Source: Hondaea fermentalgiana
Lineage: Eukaryota > Sar > Bigyra > Thraustochytrida > Thraustochytriidae
DNA: 50,695 nucleotides
Direction: 5' to 3'
Assembly: GCA_014084085.1 (NCBI GenBank)
Contig: NPFB01000052.1
Coordinates: forward strand, 286,161 to 336,855
Made by a program: the position numbers and the translations under genes. Shown here piece by piece: positions 1 through 8,668 of the stretch. Below the pieces are notes generated by a model. That model had not been told where the DNA came from. It was given only the letters and a program-made list of their open reading frames with translations, and did no database searches. Every line of letters starts with the position of its first letter. The stretch's first letter is position 1.

Positions 1-11
1 TGGTCAACCGG

Positions 12-100
12 AAATTTCGGGTAGTGGGACTACCCGAACCTGCCGCCCATCGGAGAAAATGATTTGCCGAGAATTTCGGGTAGTGCCACTACCCGAAATT
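12..100. repeat. Pair of related palindromes
   Basis: Positions 72-85 and 87-100 form a perfect inverted repeat with 14-base arms (AATTTCGGGTAGTG and its complement) around a single central C at 86. Positions 16-25 and 29-38 repeat the same core, TTCGGGTAGT and its complement, around GGG. The two palindromes are about 57 bases apart in the same orientation. They could be protein-binding sites or the end of a small mobile element whose other part lies left of the window. Confidence 0.75.
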
Positions 101-116
101 TAGCCAGGGATATGGA

Positions 117-117
<1 letters not shown>

Positions 118-157
<40 letters not shown>
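118..157 (+). repeat. (GGCT)10 microsatellite
   Basis: Ten uninterrupted GGCT units. A 40-base tract of the same motif occurs at 22521-22560, upstream of the amino acid transporter. Confidence 0.95.
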
Positions 158-1021
158 ACGTGGCACGATGACTGACACCACGGGCTGGGGAAACAAATGA
201 AGTTGTACAGTTCTGTCTGTGCGTGGCCAATACTGGCGGAAAGTTAGACGAAGTGTTGGGGAAGAATTTGGACGACGGTGATCAATGGTGATTACGCTAG
301 TCAATGGTGGTGTTAGATGAAGAAAGAAGCCTATTTAGACTGGCCTTGCAAACCACACCATTTGTGCCAGCACCTTTCTTTGGAAAGGTAATGTCGGCGA
401 CAACCTACGCAGGCAGGAGCGGCCGACTCATCTTGGTCTATCTATCTACAAGCGGGCGAACTGTGCCACGCCTCGGTGTGGATCTCCTGCCGCCGGGCGG
501 TGAAGGGAGTGGCATTCGTGCCCGGCCTGGCCCTCGAGAGCAAGACGGAGACCAGGCTAAAGCAGTGGACGCGAGCGCACGACCTGCCCGTGCGTGAATG
601 GACTGGCGAGTCCGTGGCCCTCACCAGTTCCCTCTCGTCGAAAGCAGCAGGCAGGAGTATCGTTGCCCGTATACTAGTAGTAGAATTCGGTAGGCGAGGC
701 AGCGGGTCGATTCGAGCGGCGCGAACTGTCCACTCCGACGGGTCACGACGCCCCGCCGCCGCGCGAGGCCTCGGCCCGTCCTGGCCGCGAGGTCCAGGCA
801 GTCCTCTTTGGCGCGCCTCCGCCGCCGCTCCGCTCCGCCCGAGCGCGCAGTCCTCCTCGGCCAGGCGGGTCCAGGCGGCGGTCGAGTCAACGCACCTCTG
901 AGAGCTCCGGCGCGCCTCGCTCGCTCGCCTCGCACACAGAAAGGCGCGCGAGGGCGCCACGGCCGCACGCGCCAGGGCGCAGACCGGCATCGCTGCCCGC
1001 CGTCTGCGCGCGAAAAGCTTG

Positions 1022-2524
1022 ATGATCTCGGACCCGACCATGGCCGGGCGCGGACGGAGGGCGCTGGCCGTGGCCGTGGCCTTCGTGCTGGCGTGCTTCA
1101 TGGTGACCATGATGTCGCACGGGCAGCGAGACGCGGCCATCGTCGTCACGTACCTGGTGTCCGGGGAGCAGATGGGGGAGGCCAAGGACCGCGCCGAGGT
1201 GGACAAGAGAGACGTGGAGAGCGGCGAGTACGAAGACACAGAAACAAACGACGGCAACGACGAGGACGTCTGGACTCCGGAGGAGCCGACAGAGATGGAT
1301 TCGGGGTCCTCCTCGGGACCCTCGTCTTCATCGTCGCCAGACGCATACGCTGTGGGCTCTTCAGGATCATTGCGTTCGAAAGCGGCGGACGGAGCAGCAC
1401 CCACAGCACAGACGAGCGTCCTCGACACGGCAAGTCTGGCAGCGACAATCAAAACAAACAAAATTCACCAACATGATCCCCTGAAGAAAAATGCTGGCAA
1501 ATTCGGACTGGGAGACCTGGGACGGTTCTTTGATGAAGAGAGCATCCAGAGAAACTGGGTTCGAGCCAAGGCAGACACCAAGGCTCTTGCGGTCGAGGAC
1601 GCCGAATTCGATCTTTTCAAGAGCACAGGCCCGCGCAACCTTGCCTTTATCAAACTGCACAAGACCGGGAGCACAAGCGTAGCTGCTTCGCTCTTGCGCG
1701 TCTCCCGCGAATACAATAAGAAAGTCCTCATGGGACGAAACTGCAACGCTGGCGAATCCTATGAGATGTTTTTCTTGCACGCACCGCGATCGAAGTGGAT
1801 GGAAAAGTGTCTACCAGACACCATGTTTGTCTCGGTGTTGCGCGAGCCGGCCGGTCGCTTCGTTTCGCTACACACGTGGATGACCAACCGCAACTACTTT
1901 ATCAATCTTCCAGATCGGCAATGCGACTACAGTGGGCCGAATCCGGACCCCAAGCCGATCAAGAAGGGCCCGTACAAGTGCCGCGACGATGCGGCTCGCC
2001 ATGAGTATGTGCGTGACAAGTTTGTCGCGTACTTGGAAAGCATGTCGCCCAGCGCCCGGCCTTGCGAGCCCTGCACGTGGCTCAATCCGCCGGAAGAGGT
2101 TCCGCGTCCGGCGTCGCCTGCGGCTATTGTGAAGCGGGCCGAGGAGCGTTTTTCGCTTCTCGGTGTGACCAAGCACATGGATGCCTTCTTGTTACTTTTG
2201 GCGCTGCGTTTCGACTGGTCAGTCGAAGCGATCTTGTACGAGAAGTGCAAGCAGCAGCACAAGGCGGGGATTCGTGCGAGCGACTTTGACAATGACCCTG
2301 TGATCAAGGACAAGCTGGAGGCGGTGACGTCACGGGAGCGACAAGTCTACGATCCCATCGAGGCTCGCTTCGAGGCGTACTTGGCTCGTCTTGGGCCTGG
2401 TTTTCACGATCTTCTCGCTGATTTTAAGCGCGGCCTTCAAAAGTACCACACGGAGCTCAAGAGCTCGCGCGGGACGAACCAGGATCGCTGGATTAGCGCG
2501 AGCTCAAAGAGCATGTATTGCTAA
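1022..2524 (+). CDS. Golgi-type membrane sulfotransferase
   Basis: Probable type II membrane sulfotransferase (500 aa) that would transfer a sulfuryl group from PAPS to a sugar hydroxyl on a glycan or glycolipid in the Golgi. ATG 1022 is used; an in-frame ATG at 1040 is equally possible and keeps the anchor. A basic patch (GRGRR) precedes a hydrophobic signal anchor at about residues 11-31. An Asp/Glu/Ser-rich stem follows to about 190. The catalytic P-loop fold shows the 5'-phosphosulfate motif KLHKTGSTS at 211-219 and the 3'-phosphate motif VLREPAGRFVS at 272-282. These motifs fit the galactose-3-O- and uronyl-2-O-sulfotransferase clan; the acceptor sugar cannot be told. The frame is open from start to stop with no sign of introns. 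The family call is firm and the subfamily is not. Confidence 0.82.
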   Translation: MISDPTMAGRGRRALAVAVAFVLACFMVTMMSHGQRDAAIVVTYLVSGEQMGEAKDRAEVDKRDVESGEYEDTETNDGNDEDVWTPEEPTEMDSGSSSGPSSSSSPDAYAVGSSGSLRSKAADGAAPTAQTSVLDTASLAATIKTNKIHQHDPLKKNAGKFGLGDLGRFFDEESIQRNWVRAKADTKALAVEDAEFDLFKSTGPRNLAFIKLHKTGSTSVAASLLRVSREYNKKVLMGRNCNAGESYEMFFLHAPRSKWMEKCLPDTMFVSVLREPAGRFVSLHTWMTNRNYFINLPDRQCDYSGPNPDPKPIKKGPYKCRDDAARHEYVRDKFVAYLESMSPSARPCEPCTWLNPPEEVPRPASPAAIVKRAEERFSLLGVTKHMDAFLLLLALRFDWSVEAILYEKCKQQHKAGIRASDFDNDPVIKDKLEAVTSRERQVYDPIEARFEAYLARLGPGFHDLLADFKRGLQKYHTELKSSRGTNQDRWISASSKSMYC

Positions 2525-3703
2525 TTGAGCGTGCCTTCTGTGCGTGCAAGTTTGCGTGGCGTGCAAGTTTGCAAGCTCTCGTTCAAGTTTGGAATTAAAA
2601 TTGCCTTTGCGTGCAGGCAGAAAAGCAAGCTACAGCAAGCGATAGCAAGCTACAGCAAGCGATAGCAAGCTAGCCAAGGCTATAGCAATAGCAATAGCAA
2701 TAGCAATGGCTAGCGTGCGTGCGTGCAAGCGTATATACATGTGTATGTGAGTGTGCGCGTTTTCGCAGACTGACATGGTTGATTGCTGTGTGTCTGTGTG
2801 TGTTTGTGCTTGTCTGCCACGCTTTGATGAATGAACAGTCTTCGCACATTTCCTTCGAAGCGATCGGTGGGTTGATTGGTTCGCTGGCTAGCTGCCACTG
2901 GCTGGCTAGCAAGCTGCCACTGGTTGGCTGGTATATTGCCCATTTTACGGCCACCGCTGCCGCCGCTGCCACCGGTCTCGATGTCGCCACTCGCCTCACG
3001 TCGATCATCAACCAGCCAACCAACCGACCGACCCATCACTATGTTTTACTAGCCCGGGCTGCCGCCCACTTCAAGTTCACATAAAAAGATAAAGAAGCCA
3101 AACAAAAACCAACCTGCCCCGTGATCATGACCCGAGTCCACCGCGAGCCCTCCCTCGCGCCGGACTCGCCAGACCCGCTGCTGCAGCCAGCTGCAGCTGC
3201 TTCTGCTTCTGCTTCTTCTTCCGCGCCCGCGCCTGCGCCGCCGCTGCTCACGGTGCGCTGCCCCGCTAATGAGACAGACCCACTTACCTCCTCTGCCGTC
3301 CGCACGCGTGGAAAATGATTCTTCTTCCCTCCGCGAAACTGCGCGTGCTCCCTCGTCCCAGCTGGCCGGCCGGCGCGGTTGGCCGCTACCATCTGGCCCA
3401 TGTGCGCGATAAGTCGCCGACAACTGGGCATCCATGCCATCCGTGCATGCGCGCGCGGCTGGCAGCGGCCCACGGCGGCATGCCGGACGACATACGACTT
3501 CACTGGCCGCGCGCATCACCCCTTGCTTGCTTTTGCTTGCTCGCTTGCTTGCTTGCTTGCTTGCGTGGCCGCGTCGCTCCCCCGCGCAGTCGGTCTGTCT
3601 GCGTGCGTGTCTGGGAACGGAAACCCTAGCCCTGCGCGCCCTCTTCTTCCCCGGGCCGCGCCGGCCGCACCCCGAGGCGCGCCATTTCAGGCCCCGGGAA
3701 TCC

Positions 3704-3808
3704 GAAGAAAGAAGGGAAGGGAGAAAGAAGAAAGAAGGAAAGAAGGAGAGAAGGAAAGAAAGCAAGCAAGAAAGAAAGGAAGGAAAAGAGGGGAAAGAAA
3801 GAAAAGAG
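3704..3808 (+). repeat. Polypurine tract
   Basis: About 105 bases of A/G with only two interruptions (C at 3773 and 3777), made of GAAA/GGAA words. It is about 540 bases upstream of a pyrimidine tract (4349-4403) on the same strand. Such tracts can form triplex or slipped structures. Confidence 0.85.
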
Positions 3809-4348
3809 CGTCACGGCGGCGTCATGGAGCGAGGCGGCGCAGTGATGACGCACGAGTGCCGAGACGGGGACGAGCGCCCGCCCGCGAGCGCGAGGCCTGC
3901 GAGGACTTGTCCTCCGTCCTTCCTGCCTCGGCGTCCTCGCTCGTTCAGCCTGCTGCTGCCTGCAGCTGCCTGCAGCTGCAGCTGCTGCGGCTGCGCGCCC
4001 GAAGCTCGAGGCCGTGCCCGAAGCCAAGCACGTGCAGGAACGGCGGAGTCGCAGGTGCGCGCCCACACGCCCCCCTCTGTATCCACGCAAGCAGCAGCTG
4101 CAGCAGCCGGGACGCGACCGCTGCGCCGGAAACGCTCGCGGCGCAGCGTTGCGACGCTGAGAGCGCCCGCGCAGCAGCACAGGGTCGTGGCACGGCGTGG
4201 CATGGCGCGGCATCAGCGCGAGGTGGCGAGGGAGGGAGGGCCGTGTGGCAGTGCAGCGCTGTTTGCGGTGCGTGCATGCGTGCGTCTTATGTTAGCACGG
4301 CGCGCGAGGGCCGGGGAGAAGGGGTGGTTGTTTCATCCATTCTCTCGG

Positions 4349-4403
4349 TCTTTCTTTCCTCCTTCCCTCTTCTTTCCTTGTTTCTTTCCCCTGCTTTCTT
4401 CCT
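4349..4403 (+). repeat. Polypyrimidine tract
   Basis: C/T run broken only by G at 4380 and 4393. It lies in the leader region of the mitochondrial carrier gene and is complementary in character to the purine tract at 3704-3808. Confidence 0.8.
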
Positions 4404-4755
4404 GGCACCGCCGGCTCCTGGTTTCTTTCTTCCTGCTGGTGTTCTTGGACACGCACGCGCAGGTGCACGGCGCCAGGAGGTAGAGGCAGAGCGGCCAACA
4501 TGCAGGCAAGCGTGCGTGCAAGCGCAACGTGCAAGCTTTGCAGACGGCAGACCGGAAAAGAAGCAGAGAAAGCAAAAGACAAGCCAGCCTCGTCCCCGAT
4601 CGATCGATCGATCGCTGCGGCAGAACTGTAACGCCGTCGGCGCCAGCTTTGCTAGAAGCCAGCGAGTCGAGCAAAGCTAAGCAAAGCAAAGCAAAGCTAA
4701 GCAAGGCAAGCAAGCAAGCAAGCAAGCTCACAGCAAAGCACAAGGGAAGAAGAAG

Positions 4756-5709
4756 ATGGTGTCCACGGAGCTCAACACGGTGCTGCGCAGGAATGCCAGC
4801 AACTCGGCAGTGGCGGCCCGCGCCGTGCAGAAAGAGGTACGCCGCGGCGTGGCGACCGTGCGCATCCCGAACGCGACTCGCGAGAAGATGATCGCGCCCA
4901 TGTCCGGCTTCGCGTCCGCAGCCATTGAGATCACCGCGCTCTGGCCCGCAGAATACGCCAAGACGGCTCTCCAGCTCAACAAGGACAACAAAGACTTTCG
5001 CATCCTCGCGCACATCAAGGAGCGGGGCTTCGGCATCTACCGCGGCTTGGCGCCGCTGCTGATCGGAGCACCCATCCAGGGCCTGCTGCGCTTCTCGACC
5101 CTCGACTACTTCAACCGCACGCTCGCGGACCCCGCCACCGGCCGCATCTCCCTTGCATCAGGTCTTCTGGCCGGCATTGGCGCCGGCATTCTCGAGTCGC
5201 TCCTGGTCGTCACCCCAATGGAGACGGTCAAGACCCAGCTCATCCACGCCAACAAGGGACTCGTCGAGGGTACCAAGTTCATCGTGCAGACTCAGGGCAT
5301 TAGTGGCATGTACAAGGGCTGCGGCGCCACCATTGCCAAGTCTGCAAGCAACCAGGCTCTCCGCTTTGTTATCTTCAACACCTACAAGAACTTCATGCTC
5401 GAGAACCCAAGCGAGCAAAAGCTCACTGCCGGCCAAGCCCTCGTCGGCGGCATGCTCGCTGGTGCCCTTGGCGCTCTCGGCAACACCCCCATCGACACGA
5501 TCAAGTCGCGCTGCCAGGGTCTCGACGCGCACCGCTACCGTAACATGTGGCACTGCGGCGTCACCATGGTCAAGGAGGAGGGCCCTCTCAGCCTCTACAA
5601 GGGTCTCGTTCCCCGCTTGGCCCGCACCCTCCCTGGACAGGGCATTATCTTTTGCTCGTACGAGGTCATTAGCTCCTCGCTTCGCAATGTCATGCTCGAT
5701 GACGCATAA
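4756..5709 (+). CDS. SLC25A1: Mitochondrial tricarboxylate (citrate) carrier
   Basis: 317 aa, normal length for a mitochondrial carrier. It would exchange citrate or another tricarboxylate for malate across the inner mitochondrial membrane, supplying cytosolic acetyl-CoA for lipid synthesis. The three-fold repeat is clear. Carrier signatures are WPAEYAKTALQL at about 63, TPMETVKTQ at about 153, and TPIDTIKSRCQGL at about 244. The third signature, followed by DAHRYRN, and the GLVPRLARTLPGQGI segment near the C-terminus are typical of the citrate carrier branch. The first signature has Glu in place of Asp, as seen in this branch. An N-terminal Arg-rich stretch of about 45 residues precedes the first helix and may act as a targeting presequence. 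ATG 4756 follows an A-rich leader (AAGAAG). Substrate is inferred by resemblance only. Confidence 0.88.
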   Translation: MVSTELNTVLRRNASNSAVAARAVQKEVRRGVATVRIPNATREKMIAPMSGFASAAIEITALWPAEYAKTALQLNKDNKDFRILAHIKERGFGIYRGLAPLLIGAPIQGLLRFSTLDYFNRTLADPATGRISLASGLLAGIGAGILESLLVVTPMETVKTQLIHANKGLVEGTKFIVQTQGISGMYKGCGATIAKSASNQALRFVIFNTYKNFMLENPSEQKLTAGQALVGGMLAGALGALGNTPIDTIKSRCQGLDAHRYRNMWHCGVTMVKEEGPLSLYKGLVPRLARTLPGQGIIFCSYEVISSSLRNVMLDDA

Positions 5710-6915
5710 ATGTAGATGCTAGCCAGCTAGAAACACACTCACTCCCCCCTTCCTGTACAAAATACTACCGTTTGGCCAAATATGCACCTGCCTCTCGCAC
5801 AGGTTCGCAGGCGCCAAAATAGATACTCAAACACCTATCAAAACCCAATCAAATCTTTCACTCTGTTTCCATGTTATCGACTCAAAAGTAGCCTGGATTT
5901 TCAACACATAAAGGAACTTGCACCAACTTTGCACATAAGGACAAGGACATCCTCCTGTACTTTGGCTCTTCTCAGAAATAATAATTTGCGTAATCTCTCT
6001 TTCACAGTCTAAACCGCAATCTACAAAAATGCACAAGCGCCGAGAATTCTCGCTCCTTCGTTGCTGCTGATGTGATACCACATGGAAACGGAAGACGACG
6101 CGTCGCGGAGTCAACCAACCAGTTAGCCAAGCAACTGCAGCGAATAAATAAACAACGAAACACGCAAGCAAAGAAATAAGCAGACGGACTCCTTTCTCCC
6201 ATTCCCCCGTACTGCAAGCCTTCATGTCTTCCCCATCATCGGCGCAAATTACGCCGTCAAAGACCACTCTCGGCCCACCCAAGCCAAGCAGAAGCCTACA
6301 TTTATTTTTTTCCCTCTCCCCCCTGTCCTCGCTCTGTGGCACCACTGCGCGTTTGTCCAGAGGGGACTCCCCAGTGGTCCCCCTCCGCCGGTCTCCCACC
6401 GTTTCGCCCGTTTCGTCCGTTTCATTCGTTCCGTTCCGTTGCGTTTCTTTCTTGCCTCGAGTTCTTTTTCTTTTCTCTCTCTCTCTCTCTCCCGGAAAAT
6501 GTTCCGTGCTTTCCCGCCTTGGCCAACGAGCAAAAGCAGAGCTGAGGAAAAAACGCGAGCGCAATGCAATAAAAAATGAACAATGCGAATGAGAAACAGA
6601 ACGATCGCGAGTTTGAATCAAAAATAAACAGCAGCTGGATAGATAGATAGTTAGTAGAAAGCGGCGAGGCGCAGAAAGAGAGAGACTAAGGAGAGAGAAG
6701 CGCGAGTCCCGGCCGCGCGAGTCTAGTCGCCCAACCCCGCTCGCCCGCACGCGCACCCTCGCTCGCTCGCACGCACGCACGCACGCGCGCACGCCCGTCG
6801 CCCGCTCGCCCCGCGCGTCGCACGCCCCGCGCGTGGTCGCACGCAGACAGGCAGGCAGACCCGCCAACGGCGCGGTCCGAGCTACGCGTGAAACGAACGC
6901 GCAGCCGAGCAGCAG

Positions 6916-6958
<43 letters not shown>

Positions 6959-6972
6959 TGAGCGAAGGGAAA
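5710..6972. other. Intergenic and leader of the four-helix protein gene
   Basis: No supported gene. It holds a (CT)n run near 6476-6492 and, at the right end, (CAG)n at about 6921-6957. A long minus-strand open frame (about 5.8-6.9 kb) translates to Arg/Ser/Leu-rich low complexity and is not credible. Confidence 0.6.
6921..6957 (+). repeat. (CAG)n in 5' leader
   Basis: Twelve or so CAG units ending 16 bases before ATG 6973. The tract is in the same frame as the coding sequence, but an in-frame TGA at 6889-6891 closes that frame with no ATG in between, so it is probably untranslated. Confidence 0.85.
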
Positions 6973-7683
6973 ATGGCCACCAAGGAGGCCGCTGCCAAGA
7001 CGCCCTCGAAGGCCGCCCCCCGCGACGCGTCCCCGGCGGCGACGCGCTCTCGCGCAAAGACCAAGACGCCGGCCAAGGCCTCTCGCTCCAAGTCCGCGAC
7101 CGCCCGGACCCCGCGCACCGCCCGCAAGACAAAGAAGGAGGACAAGGCCGCCAGCAGCGACGCGTCCGAGCCCGCCACCGACGATGAGGGCCTCGCTCTG
7201 AAGAAAGTCAACGTCAAAAAGGTCGCCAAGACCGTGGCGGAAAAGGTCAAGGTCGCCGCCGCCGAGGTCAGCTTGTCGGGGAACAAGGATGATACCGCCA
7301 CCAAACTCATTCTCCGCATCACCTACGTCTTCCTGCTTGTTGCTGGTGTTCTCCTCATCATGTTCCCCAAAAAGGTGGAGGAAACCAAGAGCTTCGGGGC
7401 CAACAAAGAGGCTTTTGAGACCTCACTCGTCCGAGCACTCGGTCTCGTCGTGGTGTGCCTTGCGCTGCAGTTCATTGCTGCCGCGCAAGGCGTTGCTACG
7501 GACCAAAAGCACTCGCTCCAGTATGGCATGTTCTGCTGGTTGGGATTGGCTGCCGTTGCCATCGTCTTCATGGACGAAGGCAAGGTCAAGGATGACCCTG
7601 AAGCCAAGAAGGAGACGCAAATGCTCGTCGCTTTCAGTGCCATCATGCTCGCATGCTCTCTCTGGGCTTGCTACTTTAGCTAG
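6973..7683 (+). CDS. Four-helix membrane protein with histone-H1-like N-terminal tail
   Basis: 236 aa, no family recognised. Residues 1-70 are Lys/Ala/Ser/Thr/Pro-rich with TPSK, SPAA, TPAK and TPRT motifs, resembling a linker-histone tail. Residues 70-105 are charged and could be helical. Four hydrophobic segments follow at about 112-132, 154-175, 187-206 and 217-236, the last ending at the stop codon. A basic SP/TP-rich tail on a multi-pass membrane domain recalls inner nuclear membrane proteins such as the lamin B receptor, so chromatin tethering is possible; this is inference. An ER protein with a basic cytosolic tail is the alternative. ATG 6973 is the first in frame and sits after a (CAG)n leader. 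Confidence 0.75.
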   Translation: MATKEAAAKTPSKAAPRDASPAATRSRAKTKTPAKASRSKSATARTPRTARKTKKEDKAASSDASEPATDDEGLALKKVNVKKVAKTVAEKVKVAAAEVSLSGNKDDTATKLILRITYVFLLVAGVLLIMFPKKVEETKSFGANKEAFETSLVRALGLVVVCLALQFIAAAQGVATDQKHSLQYGMFCWLGLAAVAIVFMDEGKVKDDPEAKKETQMLVAFSAIMLACSLWACYFS

Positions 7684-7936
7684 ATCCCAGACTTGCGTCA
7701 ACGCTGCGCTTCCTTTTCCCCTGCCATCACAAATCAATTCCTCGCCCTCACTACGGAGCGTGAGAGTGGATGGCCTTTTCCCGTCTTTGACGCATCAGGC
7801 TGGCTTGTGAAACCAAAGAGACACCCTTTTGTCCTTGCGACTTGCAGATAGACCTTTGTTCACCCGCGGGGGGTGATCTGTGAGTCGTCTAGACATGGCA
7901 CAACACAATGCATCGCAGCCGCCAACACTGGATTAC

Positions 7937-7942
7937 AATAAA
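7937..7942 (+). terminator. Possible polyadenylation signal AATAAA
   Basis: AATAAA lies about 250 bases after the stop of the four-helix protein gene, in A/T-rich surroundings. Position and sequence fit, but the signal used by this organism is not known from the window. Confidence 0.3.
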
Positions 7943-8193
7943 ATTTTAACAAGATATCTTGACCTCATTTCTGTCTCGCAGTCTCTTCGCTCGCCTTGAA
8001 GACTCTGGCTCACTACGTATGTTATTACCTAAAGCGCACGCGCACTCGCAGTCAAATGTTGGCCACAATGATGAGATGGGCTTGTCGAGTCGAATGACCC
8101 AAATCGCTTCCGTCAACGCGCCCGCCACATTTTTCAATCACCCCATCGTCGCCATCACCTACGCCCGCGAGCGGCTCAAGACGAGTGCCCTGA

Positions 8194-8427
8194 GTAAAGG
8201 CCCTGGCGGTGCTCATGGCTGTACATGCGCCCGGCGTTGCGCACCATGACGTGCTACTGCGAAACTTTGTCATAGACGCCGCCGACCTTGTCCGCATAAT
8301 TGACTTCTCTCAGACCAAATTGATTGCCTCGAAAAGGACTAAAAAGACTTCGATCGCGTCTTTCGCTACTCAAAAGGGCGCCGCAAAGACTGAACAAGCG
8401 AACAGTGCAGCAAGACGAAATAACTAG
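8194..8427 (+). pseudogene. Protein-kinase C-lobe relic
   Basis: A 77-codon stretch without a start of its own. It reads as a kinase catalytic core: an alpha-E-like helix (KALAVLMAVHAPGVAHHD), the catalytic loop HHDVLLRN with Asp and Asn in place, and IIDFSQ at the DFG position as found in fungal-type and choline-kinase-like families. After this it loses resemblance and ends at a TAG. The reading frame upstream is closed by TGA at 8191. The segment before it in another frame (ending ITYARERLKTSALSK) would join smoothly with a one-base shift, suggesting a frameshifted fragment. No N-lobe (VAIK or glycine loop) is visible. It could instead be one exon of an unrecognised gene. Confidence 0.5.
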
Positions 8428-8668
8428 TAGGCCTACCATCTTGAGAGTGCGTACTTTTAATTTTTTTTTTTAAAAAACTAAAAAGCTCAAATGCAGAGCC
8501 TCGAAATTGAAAAGTGATGTTGTGAAAGAAGAGGAAGGAAAGAATTCCTGGAAAAAGTCTTGCCGCGCTTGCGAAAATTAACCATTTCGACCTCGAGCTC
8601 ACATGGGGGGATCAAATGTAACTTGCTTCTCCGTCCCATGTCGTCGGTGCTGTTGAATTGCACAAGCT

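Larger units (their letters stand above)
1..1021. other. Intergenic/leader upstream of sulfotransferase
   Basis: No convincing gene is seen here. The left end holds two related palindromes (16-38 and 72-100) and a (GGCT)10 tract (118-157). The part from about 700 to 1021 is very GC-rich and is probably promoter and 5' leader of the sulfotransferase. Open frames on both strands here have GC-biased, low-complexity translations with no recognisable domain. Confidence 0.6.
2525..4755. other. Intergenic, simple-repeat rich
   Basis: 2.2 kb without a supported gene. Around 2626-2706 lie repeats of an AGCAAGCTACAGCAAGCGAT-type unit and (AGCAAT)n. A purine tract occupies 3704-3808 and a pyrimidine tract 4349-4403. 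(ATCG)n lies at 4597-4614, and (AAGC)n just before the carrier ATG. Long overlapping open frames at 3.4-4.7 kb translate to Arg/Ala/Ser/Lys-rich low complexity in several frames at once, so they are not called genes. Confidence 0.6.
7684..8668. other. Intergenic with kinase relic
   Basis: Contains the 3' flank of the four-helix protein gene, a possible AATAAA signal at 7937-7942, and the protein-kinase relic described separately. T and A runs occur at 8459-8474. Nothing else is recognised. Confidence 0.55.

Noticed and set aside
442..1461. Long minus-strand open frame over the sulfotransferase start
   Set aside because: It runs antisense to the sulfotransferase and its translation is Arg/Ala/Ser-rich with no domain; GC-rich coding strands leave long open antisense frames.
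3379..4680. Two overlapping plus-strand open frames of about 350-430 codons
   Set aside because: Both frames are low complexity (purine tract gives Lys/Glu/Arg), with Ala/Arg/Ser runs and no domain, and neither is favoured over the other.
5827..6918. Minus-strand frame of about 360 codons upstream of the four-helix protein gene
   Set aside because: Arg/Ser/Leu simple-sequence translation from CT and AG tracts; no domain or credible start.
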